Of a stretch of 64,000 bases of DNA, positions 17,962 through 26,982 are shown piece after piece. The position numbers and the translations under genes were made by a program. Numbering within the stretch: the first letter of the stretch is position 1; the number at the start of each line of letters is the position of its first letter. Origin of the DNA: Solirubrobacter sp963848475 (lineage in GTDB: Bacteria; Actinomycetota; Thermoleophilia; Solirubrobacterales; Solirubrobacteraceae). The notes beneath the pieces were generated by a model that saw only the letters and a program-made list of their open reading frames with translations, made no database searches and had not been told where the DNA came from. The stretch covers positions 124,001-188,000 of the forward strand of contig CAWKDW010000012.1 of assembly GCA_963848475.1 (NCBI GenBank). Direction: 5' to 3'.

Positions 17962-18020
17962 GCGAGCCACCCGAGCGTTTCTCGACGGTTTCGTCGCTTG
18001 GAAGCGACGTCCGGCAGCTG

Positions 18021-18495
18021 ATGAACACTCAAGTGATGATGATCCGGCGCGAGCGGGCCGAGGACGTCGCGGTGGTCGACGTGCTGACGCGTGCTGCGTT
18101 CGGCCGCGAACTCGAGGCGTCTTTGCTCGCCCGCCTGCGTGAGGACGAGGGCTGGTTGCCTGAGCTGTCGCTGGTGGCCGTCGAGGTTGGTGAAGTGGTC
18201 GGACACGTCGTCTGCACGCGCGGGTTCGTTGACGATTGGCCGGCCGTTGGCCTTGGACCCATCAGCGTCCGCCCGGACCGCCAACGTCGTGGTGTCGGTC
18301 ACGCCCTGATGCATGCGGTGCTCGCGGCGGCCGAGGCCACCGGCGAACCGCTCGTCGCGGTGCTCGGCGATCCCGGCTTCTACCGGCGGTTCGGTTTCAT
18401 CCCCGCGGTCGACGCCGGCGTCGGCTCGCCCGACCCTCGTGGGGCGAGCACTTCCAGGTCCGGACATTCGGCGCACAACTCGTCGGCAACTTCCG
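18021..18495 (+). pseudogene. GNAT acetyltransferase, frameshifted near its end
   Basis: From the ATG at 18021 the frame gives a typical YhbS-like acetyltransferase: IRRERAEDVAVVDVLTRAAF, then LGPISVRPDRQRRGVGHALM (acetyl-CoA loop), then GDPGFYRRFGFIPA. After GSPDP the frame is lost. One base is missing near 18,437, after which WGEHFQVRTF...GNFRYATLAP appears in the next frame. The natural stop is not reached, because the sequence runs into a recombinase remnant at about 18,495. The gene is thus damaged twice at its 3' end. Confidence 0.75.
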
Positions 18496-18900
18496 TTATG
18501 CCACGCTGGCGCCGACTTCGCGGCGGCGTCCGTCCTTGCCGCAGCGCACCACGACCGAGCCGCGCCGCGCGTCGAGGTCGAGCTCGCTGAGATCCAGGGC
18601 TTGTTGGATGCGCAGGCCGGGGCGCCAGAGCACGACGATCAGCCCGCGCGCCCGCGCGCCGTGCAAGCCTTCGCCGGCGCAGCGCATGACGGCGATGATC
18701 TCCTCGGTGCGTGGCGGATCAGCCGGATAGCGACGGCCCTTGCTGCGGGACGGGCGACCGGCGAGATAGCTGGTCACCGCAGCCGGCGAGCGTCGCCGAC
18801 CCGACGAATCCAACGGGCGTGCAGCAGGCATGGCGTCCCCCGGGGACGACGCGAACAAGGACAAGCGAGCTCTCCCACCGCCGCGCGCGCCGGCGCCCAT
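18496..18900 (-). pseudogene. Tyrosine recombinase/integrase fragment
   Basis: The readable part (about 110 residues from an ATG near 18830) is the start of a tyrosine-recombinase catalytic domain: RTEEIIAVMRC...GLHGARARGLIVVLWRPGLRIQQALDLSELDLDARRGSVVVRCGKDGRRREVG. The first catalytic Arg is present in GLRIQQ, although the usual following Glu is Gln. The box II His-x-x-Arg and the Tyr nucleophile are missing, as the sequence ends against the broken GNAT gene. The fragment marks an old integration or rearrangement point. Confidence 0.75.
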
Positions 18901-18938
18901 GCCCGACGCTACTGCTCTTCCACAAATTCGTTACACGC

Positions 18939-19667
18939 TCAGGCGGCTGGCCGGGGGTGCCCGAGACGTTGCGAGCGAGCCCGGCGTATGACTTCGATGC
19001 TCACCGCCGACACCCACGCGGGGAAGATGAACACGAAGCCCTTGAAGTAGGAGACGCTGAAGAGCAGGACCACAGCGATCGCATAGCCGAGCACGACGAG
19101 CCAGCGCGGCAGCACCTTGGTGCGCAGGCCGATCGTCGAGGTGACGATCATGAACACGGCGGCGGCGCGCACGCCGTAGACATACAGGAACGTGTAGGCG
19201 AGGCCGCGCGAGAACACCAGGACGTCGGGGCTCGGCGGCGGCGCGCCTTGGAACTTGACGGCGGCGAGGGAAGCGCCGGCCGCCGCCGCGGCGGCGAAGA
19301 GCATCGCGACGAACAAGAGGCCGCTCCCGAGGAAGACGGTCGCGAAGAGCTGGTCCTCGTGCGCGCCGATGCGGGTGCGGACGGCGGCGATGAACCAGAG
19401 GAACGTGATCCCGGCAAACGGCACCAGATAGAGGCCGACGAGACCGATCGTTCCCGTCTGATTCTTCAGATACCACGCGGCGATCTCGGCCGCGCTGCTG
19501 CCCTTCGCGGGTTCCCGGTAAAGCAGGGCGAGGGAGACCACGAACAGAACCACGAAGATGAGGCCCGCGACGCCGGCGGCGGCCGGCGTGCGTAGCTCAC
19601 GCCCTACAGCGCCGACCTCTGACATCTCACTGCCATTGGAGTCGCCATGCACGTCCGCTCGGCCCAT
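18939..19667 (-). CDS. Hypothetical membrane protein, six helices
   Basis: This is a 242-residue protein with about six hydrophobic helices. It contains a conserved-looking extracellular turn (YREPAKGSSAAEIAAWYLKNQTG) and a final SVSYFKGFVFIFPAWVSAVS segment. This pattern is frequent in actinobacteria as an unnamed membrane protein, and I know no established function. The start could also be the ATG at 19625, and neither has a strong ribosome site. It appears intact inside a region of broken genes. Confidence 0.7.
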   Translation of the reverse strand: MGRADVHGDSNGSEMSEVGAVGRELRTPAAAGVAGLIFVVLFVVSLALLYREPAKGSSAAEIAAWYLKNQTGTIGLVGLYLVPFAGITFLWFIAAVRTRIGAHEDQLFATVFLGSGLLFVAMLFAAAAAAGASLAAVKFQGAPPPSPDVLVFSRGLAYTFLYVYGVRAAAVFMIVTSTIGLRTKVLPRWLVVLGYAIAVVLLFSVSYFKGFVFIFPAWVSAVSIEVIRRARSQRLGHPRPAA

Positions 19668-19794
19668 GGCGCGACACTAACCGGTAGTCGTCCGCCGTCA
19701 TCGTCCAGACGGGATGAAGCGGCGCCTACAGCTCCAGAGAGTGACGCGTGTTCCCTCACCGCCCGATGCCTCATAGAGATCCGGCGGATCGCGG

Positions 19795-20250
19795 TCACCG
19801 GGCGACCGGTCCGTCGGTTGCTCCGGGAACTCGCCAGCGGGAGGCGGTGCCGACAGGGATCCGGGCGCGGTAGCTCGAGTCCTCCAAGAGGCCCAATTCG
19901 ACGGCGCGTTCGATCGCCCCGGCTCGCGAGGAGACACCGAACTTGCGATAGATCGACCCTGCCTGCGACTTGATGGTGGTGCGCGAAAGGAACAGTCGCT
20001 CACCGATCTGGGGAAAGGCCAGATGCGTTGTGAGCAGCGGTAGCAGGTGGAGCTCGGCGGCGGTCAGGCTCAGCGCCCACTGGCCGCTCGGGTCGAGGTG
20101 GCCGCGATGCGCTGGCGGAGCTCGTACGCGAAGTCGGTCAGTGAGCCGAGCTGAGGGCGGACGCGCAGGATCTCCTCCACCTCGCCGAGCACGGTGCCGG
20201 CGACGCCGGCCTCTGTGGCGCCGCAAGCATCCGCCGCCGGTCGGCGCCGA
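19795..20250 (-). pseudogene. LuxR regulator C-terminal remnant, frameshifted
   Basis: The C-terminal LuxR helix-turn-helix is clear: SLTAAELHLLPLLTTHLAFPQIGERLFLSRTTIKSQAGSIYRKFGVSSRAGAIERAVELGLL. Just before it, in a different frame, lies GEVEEILRVRPQLGSLTDFAYELRQRIAATS, the usual helix preceding it in this family. A frameshift near 20,080 separates the two. The sensory or ATPase part is absent, since the sequence meets the end of the DUF1772 gene at about 20,255. The reading ends in about 30 non-conserved residues. Confidence 0.75.
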
Positions 20251-20259
20251 CCCGCGCTC

Positions 20260-20814
20260 CTAGACGGCGACCACTGACCGAGCCATCGAGGCGTCGGAGC
20301 GCCGCGCGTGGCCGGCGCGGCGGGGCCTCTGGGGGGAGAGCGCGGCGGCGGCGACGCAGATGAGCGCGAGGCTGGAGGCGATGGTGCGCACGGTGTTCCA
20401 GGTGTTCCAGGTTGCTTCGTAGTCGGCGCGGGCGGCGCTGATCTCGCGCGCGGAGGCACCCGTGAGGTTGAGCGCGGCGAGTTGGTCGTTCAGGGGCACG
20501 TTGAACGCGAAGGTGACGCCGAAGCCGCCGATGACGTACAGCGCCGCTCCGGCGGCCAGCCACGCGAATCGCGGGGAGCGCTCGGAGGCGTGCAGCAGCG
20601 CGGCGGCCGGCAGGACGATCAGCGCGCCGAAGAAGGAGACGGCGAAGACCGGGTTGCGGACCGTGTCGTTGATGGCCTGCATGGCGCTGACGTAGCCGGC
20701 GTCGTCGAGCCGGCCCAGTCCACGGTTGACGGAGGCGGTGTAGGCGTAGAAGAAGCCGGCGATCAGCGCCGTCGTGGTCGCGGCCGCCATCACTGAGGCC
20801 TTCTTGGGGGACAT
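20260..20814 (-). CDS. DUF1772 (anthrone-oxygenase-like) membrane protein
   Basis: This is a 184-residue protein with four hydrophobic helices. It has the family features ASVNRGLGRLDDAGYVSAMQAIN after helix 1, FNVPLNDQLAALN after helix 3 and a WNTWNTVRT helix start, which are typical of DUF1772 proteins distantly related to anthrone oxygenase. It is transcribed away from the neighbouring TetR gene, and the 62-bp gap contains a palindrome, so control by that TetR is likely. The catalytic role is unproven. Confidence 0.8.
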   Translation of the reverse strand: MSPKKASVMAAATTTALIAGFFYAYTASVNRGLGRLDDAGYVSAMQAINDTVRNPVFAVSFFGALIVLPAAALLHASERSPRFAWLAAGAALYVIGGFGVTFAFNVPLNDQLAALNLTGASAREISAARADYEATWNTWNTVRTIASSLALICVAAAALSPQRPRRAGHARRSDASMARSVVAV

Positions 20815-20839
20815 GAGGGTCGCTCCTTGCTTTAGTGGA

Positions 20840-20878
20840 CGCTACGTAGCGAATCTATATCAGGTAGGATTCGCGAAT
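20840..20878. promoter_or_regulatory. Palindromes between DUF1772 and TetR genes
   Basis: The 62-bp divergent gap contains a 12-bp perfect palindrome CGCTAC-GTAGCG (20840-20851) and a 10-bp palindrome ATTCGCGAAT (20869-20878) that touches the TetR start codon. Either could be the operator for the TetR protein. Confidence 0.5.
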
Positions 20879-21479
20879 GTCGACTGCCCCGGCCGCGCGT
20901 GGACGACCGCGCAGCGCGGCGTCCGACCGCGCGATCCTGGACGCCGCCCGCGCCCTGCTCGAAGAGGGCCCGCTCTCGGCGCTGACCATGGAAGGGGTTG
21001 CCGCGCGCGCCGGCGTGGCGAAGACCACGCTGTATCGACGCTGGCAGACCAAAGAGCAGCTGGCGCTCGCCGTCCTCGGCGAGATGGCGCACCGCCAGGT
21101 CCCCGTGCCCGACCTTGGCGACACGCGCGCTGAGCTCATCCACGCGCTGACCGACACCGCTCGAACGATGCAGCGCACGATTGCCGGGAGCACCATCCGC
21201 GGCCTCGTGCCCGCCCTCGCCACCGACACCCAGCTCTCCGCGGACTTCGTCGCCACCCTCGTCGACCTGCGCCGGAGCGAGATGTCCCGCGTCGTCGAAC
21301 GCGGTGTCGCTCGCGGCGACCTCGACCCCAACGGGCCGCTTGAGCTCATCAGCGACCTGCTCATCGGCCCCCTGTTCTGGCGGCTACTGCTGACCGGCGA
21401 ACCACTCGACGACACCGTCGCTCGACGCCTCGTCGAGGCCACCCTCAACGGCCTCGCCGCACGTCCACACCAAACCTAG
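20877..21479 (+). CDS. TetR-family transcriptional regulator
   Basis: This is a 200-residue protein. The N-terminal helix-turn-helix is typical: AILDAARALLEEGPLSALTMEGVAARAGVAKTTLYRRWQTKEQLALAVL. The C-terminal ligand domain (residues 75-190) belongs to the TetR_C type with DLLIGPLFWRLLLTGEPL near the end. It is divergent from the DUF1772 membrane gene and most likely represses that gene and itself through the palindromes in between. Its ligand is unknown. Its putative operator differs from the palindrome found in the catabolic island further right. Confidence 0.88.
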   Translation: MSTAPAARGRPRSAASDRAILDAARALLEEGPLSALTMEGVAARAGVAKTTLYRRWQTKEQLALAVLGEMAHRQVPVPDLGDTRAELIHALTDTARTMQRTIAGSTIRGLVPALATDTQLSADFVATLVDLRRSEMSRVVERGVARGDLDPNGPLELISDLLIGPLFWRLLLTGEPLDDTVARRLVEATLNGLAARPHQT

Positions 21480-21851
21480 GCGCGCGAACTTCGCCCGCTC
21501 GGAAACCGGAGCCCAGCTGAGCCAAGCAGCGCGCGGCCGGCCAGCGCCGATGTCTCGCCGGCGAGCAGGACGGCATCACACACACTGCGGCGGCGTCCCC
21601 CGATCCGCGGCGGCAACGCCGTCCAGAGCGTGACTCGCGCAGGCGCGGGCGGTTGGGAAAGGTCACCTACATCCGGACCGGCGCGGGACCCGTGGCTCGC
21701 TCGCGCGTCTGCGGGCAAGAGGGCCACGATCCCGGACGGCAGAGGGCGTGCGCGAGGACTACGGCGATCCCGGCTCGGTTGGGTCCCGGTGCAAGCAGTA
21801 GCCCCGTGGCGTCGGCACCACCGCGAGCTGCGAGGCCATAATCCGAACGCC
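21480..21851. other. 372-bp gap without a supported gene
   Basis: No frame here has a credible start or known motif. The composition is GC-rich, and reading frames on both strands are low-complexity Arg/Pro. It separates the TetR gene from the cupin gene, whose promoter should lie at the right end. Confidence 0.5.
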
Positions 21852-22253
21852 ATGCCTGACCTCTCTCACGCAGCGATCGACGAGCTCACTGCCGTCGACT
21901 TCTTGGACGGGTTCACGTTTCGCCGGGCCGGCGCGCAACTGGACGTCACACCGTTCGGGATGTCGATCATCGACATGCCGCCCGGAACGACCGACTATCC
22001 GGCACACGATCACTCCTCGGGGGGCCCCGGCAATCCGCCCGCCCACCAGCTCGGCCAAGAGGAGGTCTACATCGCGCTACGCGGATCGGCCGAGGTGGAG
22101 ATCGACGGTCATCGATACCCGCTCGATGACGCGCACATCATTCGGGTCGGGCCGACCGCTCGACGCAAGATTCTGCCGGGTCCCGATGGCCTTCGGCTAC
22201 TGGCGCTGAGCGGAAAACCTGGACACGCCTACGATCCGGCCGCCACAGCCTGA
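21852..22253 (+). CDS. Cupin-domain protein
   Basis: This is a 133-residue protein starting at the ATG at 21852. The longer upstream frame is not protein-like. The cupin core is PAHDHSSGGPGNPPAHQLGQEEVYIALRGSAEVEIDGHRYPLDDAHIIRVGP: histidines and glutamate (HDH...QEEVY) for metal binding and the G(x)5P-type second motif. It is probably a small metal-binding protein or a sensor. No catalytic assignment is possible. It stands alone, about 220 bp before an F420-type oxidoreductase on the same strand. Confidence 0.75.
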   Translation: MPDLSHAAIDELTAVDFLDGFTFRRAGAQLDVTPFGMSIIDMPPGTTDYPAHDHSSGGPGNPPAHQLGQEEVYIALRGSAEVEIDGHRYPLDDAHIIRVGPTARRKILPGPDGLRLLALSGKPGHAYDPAATA

Positions 22254-22476
22254 CGCCGCGCTCCCAACGGCTCGCAGGTACTGCTGTCCGACGATTCCGG
22301 ACTCGCTCCCCGGCCTGGTGAAGCGCCTCGAACGTCAGGATCGACGAGCCGTCGACGAGCTCCCATTGGCAAGCGCGCCAACCGGGGTGCCCTGGCCACT
22401 GGTCGAGACAGCACGCCGATCGATCCGGATCGGGCAAGCGGATTCGTCGCGGCGGGGTCGCGCTAGCGTGACGGGC

Positions 22477-23355
22477 GTGAAGGTTTCCCTGTGGCCCAAC
22501 CTCAGCAACCCCGCGAGCGAGGTCCTCAAGCTCGCCCAGCAGGCCGACGCGACGGGGTGGCACGGCGTCTGGCTGGCCGACCACTACATGCCCGACAGCG
22601 GCGACACCGAGCCGCTGTCTGGAGACATGCATGAGGTCTTCGGCCTGCTCCCGGCAGTCGCGGCGGTCACCGAGCGAGTCCGGGTCGGGACATTGGTGTC
22701 GCCCACCTCGGTTCATCACCCAGCGCTGCTCGCCAACCGCGCGTCGACGGTCGACCACGTGTCAGGCGGCCGCATGGTGCTCGGCATCGGTGCCGGCTGG
22801 CAGCTCAACGAGCACGCGGCCTACGGGTTCGACCTCGAGTCACGCGTGAGCCGCTTCGAGGAGGCGATCCAGATCGTTCGCTCGCTTCTTGCGCAGCCGC
22901 GCACGAGCTTTCACGGCCGCTTCTATGAGATCACCGACGCGCCGTGCGATCCCAAGCCGCTGCAGCAGCCGCTGCCGATCCTGGTCGGCGCGAAGGGTCC
23001 GCGAATGCTGCGGATCACGGCGCGCTACGCGGACGAATGGAATGCCTGGGGAGACGCCGACACCGCCGGCCCGCTCCGGCAGCAGTTGCTCGCCGCCTGC
23101 GACGCGGTCGGCCGCGATCCCGCGAACATCCGCACCAGCGCGAACGCGTTGATCGCGCTCGGCGACGGACCGCCGCCGCCCGGCCGCGCCGTACTCGCCG
23201 GCTCGGCGCAGCGGATCGTCGACAAACTCGGCCGGATCGCCGAAGCGGGTTACGACGAATTCATCGTGCCCGACTGGAACCTCGGCGCAACGCTGGCCGA
23301 GCGCTGCGAGAACGTCGCCCGGCTCAAGTCCGAGGTCGTCGACCAGCTCACCTAG
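22477..23355 (+). CDS. LLM-class (F420-dependent type) oxidoreductase
   Basis: This is a 292-residue protein with a TIM-barrel luciferase-like monooxygenase pattern: GWHGVWLADHYM, VGTLVSPTSVHHPALLANRASTVDHVSGGRMVLGIGAGWQ, YGF...SRFEEAIQIVRSLL, and ILVGAKGPRMLRITARYADEWN. GAGW and the hydroxylated loop fit F420-binding members, which are common in actinobacteria. The GTG at 22477 gives the usual MKVSLWPNLS start, and a GTG three codons earlier is equally possible. The substrate is unknown and no partner gene is adjacent. Confidence 0.85.
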   Translation: MKVSLWPNLSNPASEVLKLAQQADATGWHGVWLADHYMPDSGDTEPLSGDMHEVFGLLPAVAAVTERVRVGTLVSPTSVHHPALLANRASTVDHVSGGRMVLGIGAGWQLNEHAAYGFDLESRVSRFEEAIQIVRSLLAQPRTSFHGRFYEITDAPCDPKPLQQPLPILVGAKGPRMLRITARYADEWNAWGDADTAGPLRQQLLAACDAVGRDPANIRTSANALIALGDGPPPPGRAVLAGSAQRIVDKLGRIAEAGYDEFIVPDWNLGATLAERCENVARLKSEVVDQLT

Positions 23356-23492
23356 CCTGCGGACGTCCGCCAGCGAGGCACTCCAACGAGCCGATAGCAG
23401 GCAGCGACGCCGCTAGGACCGCAGAGGGGGTGCCGCGTAGCTCGCGGTGATGTTCGGTCCGCGTCGGTGAGGTAGCCCGCATCGCGGCCGAG

Positions 23493-23846
23493 CTACGCGC
23501 CATCGACCGGCGCAGAGCCGCCGGCGGCGGCGTCGAAGCGCGCCTCGGCCGCCTCGCGCAGGCGCTTGTCTCGCGCTCGGGAGCTCAGCGACGGGTCCGA
23601 GCGGTCGAGTTTGACCTTGCGGGTCTTGTGGTGAAACTTGATCGCGACCACGGCACCCTTGGCCGGCGAGATGAGTTCGCCGTTGAGATGCGGATCGTTG
23701 AAGGTTGATCGAAACGCAGGCTGACCGCTGTCGAGCCGCACGTCGCCGACGTAGGACCAGCGCGTCGTGATGCTGTGCGGCCCTGCCGAGAGCGGTTTGC
23801 GCTCGACAATCGCCGCTCGCCCGCGCTCCCATCCTCTGCCGAACAT
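23493..23846 (-). CDS. DUF3592-like hypothetical protein
   Basis: This is a 117-residue protein starting FGRGWERGRAAIVERKPLS and continuing YVGDVRLDSGQPAFRSTFNDPH...PAKGAVVAIKFHHKTRKVKLDRSDPSL. This is the pattern of a common actinobacterial beta-rich family (DUF3592-like) in which a GDxVxVKFDPKxxKVKFDRSDP line is conserved. There is no signal peptide. The function is unknown. It lies convergent to the F420-type oxidoreductase. Confidence 0.65.
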   Translation of the reverse strand: MFGRGWERGRAAIVERKPLSAGPHSITTRWSYVGDVRLDSGQPAFRSTFNDPHLNGELISPAKGAVVAIKFHHKTRKVKLDRSDPSLSSRARDKRLREAAEARFDAAAGGSAPVDGA

Positions 23847-23986
23847 TCCGCCACGTTACCGGTGCCGCGAACCTGTCGACGGAGTGCGGGCCGCCGCGAC
23901 GCGCCGTCTCCAAACGGATCCTTCTCGACGTTTTGGTGCCTCGCCGGCGTGCCACCCCCGCGTGGCAGCGCATTCGGTCGCGAGGA

Positions 23987-24244
23987 TCACCCGGCAAGCA
24001 GGCGTGCCAATTCGCCGGACTTGTCCAGCCTGACAAGGTCGCCGGCACCGCCGATGTGTCGATCGCCGATGACGATCTGCGGGAACGTCTCAGCGCCGAA
24101 GCGGTCGCGGAGCTCAGCGCGCATTCGGTCGATGTCCTCAGTGGTTCGGATCTCGTGGATCGTGGCCCCGTGACGGCGCAAGCGTCGCATGGCGCGAAAA
24201 CAGTGACGGCACCGCGGCTTCGTGAAGAGGGTAACTTCGGCCAT
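23987..24244 (-). CDS. Glutaredoxin-like protein
   Basis: This is an 85-residue protein starting at the ATG at 24244. The thioredoxin-fold order is VTLFTKPRCRHCFRAMRRLRRHG (redox pair Cys12-Cys15 in CRHC), FPQIVIGDRHIGGAGDLVRLDKSGEL (cis-proline TFPQI and the GGxxD glutathione-binding loop). CRHC differs from the classic CPYC, so it may act as a reductase of mixed disulfides or as an Fe-S carrier. The longer upstream frame is not conserved in character. The 200 bp upstream hold only a weak frame (see rejected items). Confidence 0.8.
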   Translation of the reverse strand: MAEVTLFTKPRCRHCFRAMRRLRRHGATIHEIRTTEDIDRMRAELRDRFGAETFPQIVIGDRHIGGAGDLVRLDKSGELARLLAG

Positions 24245-24444
24245 GAGATGCAGTGGTAGCGCTTCTTGAGAGCGATCTGCAATCGATGCGCCCCGGAAGG
24301 TTGGCAGCCAGACGTGTTCGATCCACGGCATCGAGACTCGACCGAGCTGACCGGCACCCAACAACACATCCTGGACCTACTCAACATCCAACCGCCCTGG
24401 CCGCAACAGCAAGACCTTGCCCTCCACAACCGCGGAAAACGGGG

Positions 24445-26982
24445 CTAGCGCGGCGCATAGCCGGCTCCTAGAGCAGGGGCGGGGAGCTCGACGCGCGGGG
24501 CGAGCCAGTCGGCGTCGACGTCCATCGGCTTGGAGAAGTAGTAGCCCTGCCCGAGGTCGCAGCCGATCTCGCGCAGCATGTCCAGCTGGGCACGCGTCTC
24601 GATGCCCTCGGCGACGACCTTCAGGCCGATCGTCTTCGCGAGGCCGACGATCAGCCGCACGAACGCGGCGTCGTGTTCTGAGAAGGCCAGACCCTCGACG
24701 AACTCGCGCGCGATCTTGAGGCTGTCGAGCGGCAGGTTGCGCAGGTAGCTGAGCGAGGAATAGCCGGTGCCGAAGTCATCCAGCGAGACGTTCACGCCGA
24801 GGTCGCGCAGTTGTTGCAAGGTCTCGACGCCGCGGACGGTGTCCTTGACCAGCAGCGTCTCGGTGACCTCGAGCACCAGCCGGCCCGGAGCGATGCCGGT
24901 GCGCTTGAGGACGTCCCTGATCGTCTCCAGCAGATCCGGCTGCTCGAGCTCGATCGCCGACAAGTTCACCTGCACCTGGACGTCGGGATCGCGCTCGCAG
25001 ACGCGCGAGCACGCTTCCTCGAGCACGAAGCGGCCGAGCGCCACGATCAGACCGGTGTCCTCGGCGAGCGGGATGAACTCGATCGGCGGGATGCGGCCGC
25101 GGCGCGGATGGTTCCAGCGCACGAGGGCCTCGACCGAGATGGTCTTTCCGGTGCTGAGATCGACGATCGGCTGGTACTGCACGACGAGCTCGTTGCGCTC
25201 GATCGCCTGCTCGAGCTCGGCCTTCAGGCTGTGGCGACGGACGATCGAATCGCGCATCGCGGGCGTGAAGAGCGACGCGCGTCGCTTGCCGGCCTCCTTG
25301 GCGTCGTACATGGCCACGTTGGCATCCCACAGGAGCCCTTCGGCGTTGGACTGTGCGTGGCGGCTCGTCGCGAGACCGATGCTGAGGCCGCAATCGAGCA
25401 GCTGGTCGCCGGCGGTGACCGGCAGGGAGAACGCCTGCACCGTGCGCTCGGCGAGTTCGACGACCCGGCGCTCGATGTCGGATGGACTGCGGACGAGGAC
25501 GGCGAACGCGTCGCCGTCGAGACGGGCGACGACGTCATCGGCCCCGCCGGAGCCCTCGAGCCGCGAGGCGACGCCGCGCAGCAACTCGTCACCGATCTGA
25601 TGCCCGAACGTGTCGTTGACGGCTTTGAAGTCGTCGAGATCGATGACCATCACCGCCACCTCGCCGGGGGTGCCGGGCGCGAGCGCCTCGCGCACCTGCC
25701 GGCTGAACAGGCTGCGCGTGGCGAGCCCGGTGAGCGGGTCGTGGTGGGCCTGGTGTTGGAGCTGGTTCTGCAGCTCGTGCAACTCGGAGACGGCGAGCTC
25801 CTGACGGTCGGACTGCAGCGCGGCGCTCGCGTTGACGGCCAGGGTCTCGAAGAGGGTCCGGTCGCTCATGGTGAAGCCGCGCGAGAGGCCGAAGCGGTTC
25901 GCGAGCATGATCGTGCCGATCACGCGATCCTCGCCACGCAGCACGCCGAGCATGCCGTGGCGTACAGCGCGATATTGGAGATAGGGGTCGAGTGCTGCCG
26001 GGAACGGCGCCTCCAATGCGACCGCGGTGTCGGAGCCCGCGGCGCAGGCGCGCAGGGCCGCGGCCGCCGCCGCGTCCAGCGGCGCCATCGCCTCGCGCGC
26101 GGTCCCCGGACCGAGGCTGGTGCGCAGCGGCATGCCTCCGTCGGCACCGAACAGGACGACCTCGGCCTGCTCGGCGTGGAAGGCCTCGAGCGCCCGCTCG
26201 AGCAGGCCCTCGAGCGCGACAGCGACGTCGCTTGACTCGGACACGGTCTGGTTGGCCTCGTAGAGCGTCTTGACCTTCTCGTGGCCTTCGCGCTCCTGGA
26301 TGTAGGCGCGATAGCCGAAGAAGGCGATCACGATCGGGATCAGCAGCAGCGGCGCGGCTTCGGGCCGGTCGAGCCAGACGGTTCCACAGACGATCGCCAT
26401 CGCGGTACCGACGATCGTCACGGCGTAGTCGAGGCCGAACATCTCGCGCACCTGGGCTCTCGACACCATCCCCTCGGTCAAGACGATCGCGGCGAGGATC
26501 TGTGCGGTCGTGAGCACGCTTCCGACGAGCGACGCGACGAGCACGGCGCCCCACGTGATCCAGCCGAACGCCGGGTCGACGGAGGCGGCCGCATGCACGA
26601 GCACGATCAGCACGGCCGTCACGAGCGCGAACTGCGCGGTGTTGAAGGCGAGCTTGACCGCCGGCCCGCGGCGCAACACGAGCGCGACGAGCGCGCCGGC
26701 CATCACGGCGACGAAGGCGTGCGTTCCGCTGGTGAAGATCAGGGCGAGCGTCAGCGGCACGTCGGTCAGCGAGAACGAGTACGCGCTGCGCCGAAACTCC
26801 AGCTCGACCGGCCAGCGTTCGGTGACGAACACCATCAGCCCGATGACCCACCACCAGCCGACATCGGAGCCGAGGATCGGGTCGAGGTGGCGAATCCAGG
26901 CGACGTAGAGCACCGTCGCCGCCGTTGCGATCAGGGCGCTCAGCAACCACACCGGTTCGATCGACTTGAGCCGCTGGCTCAT
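24445..26982 (-). CDS. Membrane GAF-GGDEF(degenerate)-EAL c-di-GMP phosphodiesterase
   Basis: This is an 845-residue protein. Residues 10-260 hold about eight membrane helices (MASE-like sensor), and residues 290-440 a GAF domain. A GGDEF domain follows, in which the signature is RLDGDAF instead of GGDEF, so cyclase activity is unlikely. The EAL domain has VEALVRWNHP, DDFGTGYSSLSYL, VAEGIE and QGYYFSKP, i.e. the metal and catalytic residues of an active phosphodiesterase. The ATG at 26982 overlaps the subtilase stop by 4 bp (ATGA), which couples translation of the two. The protein likely lowers c-di-GMP in response to a membrane or GAF signal. Confidence 0.92.
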   Translation of the reverse strand: MSQRLKSIEPVWLLSALIATAATVLYVAWIRHLDPILGSDVGWWWVIGLMVFVTERWPVELEFRRSAYSFSLTDVPLTLALIFTSGTHAFVAVMAGALVALVLRRGPAVKLAFNTAQFALVTAVLIVLVHAAASVDPAFGWITWGAVLVASLVGSVLTTAQILAAIVLTEGMVSRAQVREMFGLDYAVTIVGTAMAIVCGTVWLDRPEAAPLLLIPIVIAFFGYRAYIQEREGHEKVKTLYEANQTVSESSDVAVALEGLLERALEAFHAEQAEVVLFGADGGMPLRTSLGPGTAREAMAPLDAAAAAALRACAAGSDTAVALEAPFPAALDPYLQYRAVRHGMLGVLRGEDRVIGTIMLANRFGLSRGFTMSDRTLFETLAVNASAALQSDRQELAVSELHELQNQLQHQAHHDPLTGLATRSLFSRQVREALAPGTPGEVAVMVIDLDDFKAVNDTFGHQIGDELLRGVASRLEGSGGADDVVARLDGDAFAVLVRSPSDIERRVVELAERTVQAFSLPVTAGDQLLDCGLSIGLATSRHAQSNAEGLLWDANVAMYDAKEAGKRRASLFTPAMRDSIVRRHSLKAELEQAIERNELVVQYQPIVDLSTGKTISVEALVRWNHPRRGRIPPIEFIPLAEDTGLIVALGRFVLEEACSRVCERDPDVQVQVNLSAIELEQPDLLETIRDVLKRTGIAPGRLVLEVTETLLVKDTVRGVETLQQLRDLGVNVSLDDFGTGYSSLSYLRNLPLDSLKIAREFVEGLAFSEHDAAFVRLIVGLAKTIGLKVVAEGIETRAQLDMLREIGCDLGQGYYFSKPMDVDADWLAPRVELPAPALGAGYAPR

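Noticed and set aside
24266..24448. Short frame with ELTGTQQHILDLLNI, possibly a transposase tail
   Set aside because: Only about 60 codons, TTG start, no other transposase motif and no terminal repeats. Too weak to annotate.
24811..26235. Long plus-strand frame opposite the EAL gene
   Set aside because: No motifs, and the opposite frame encodes complete GAF, GGDEF-like and EAL domains.
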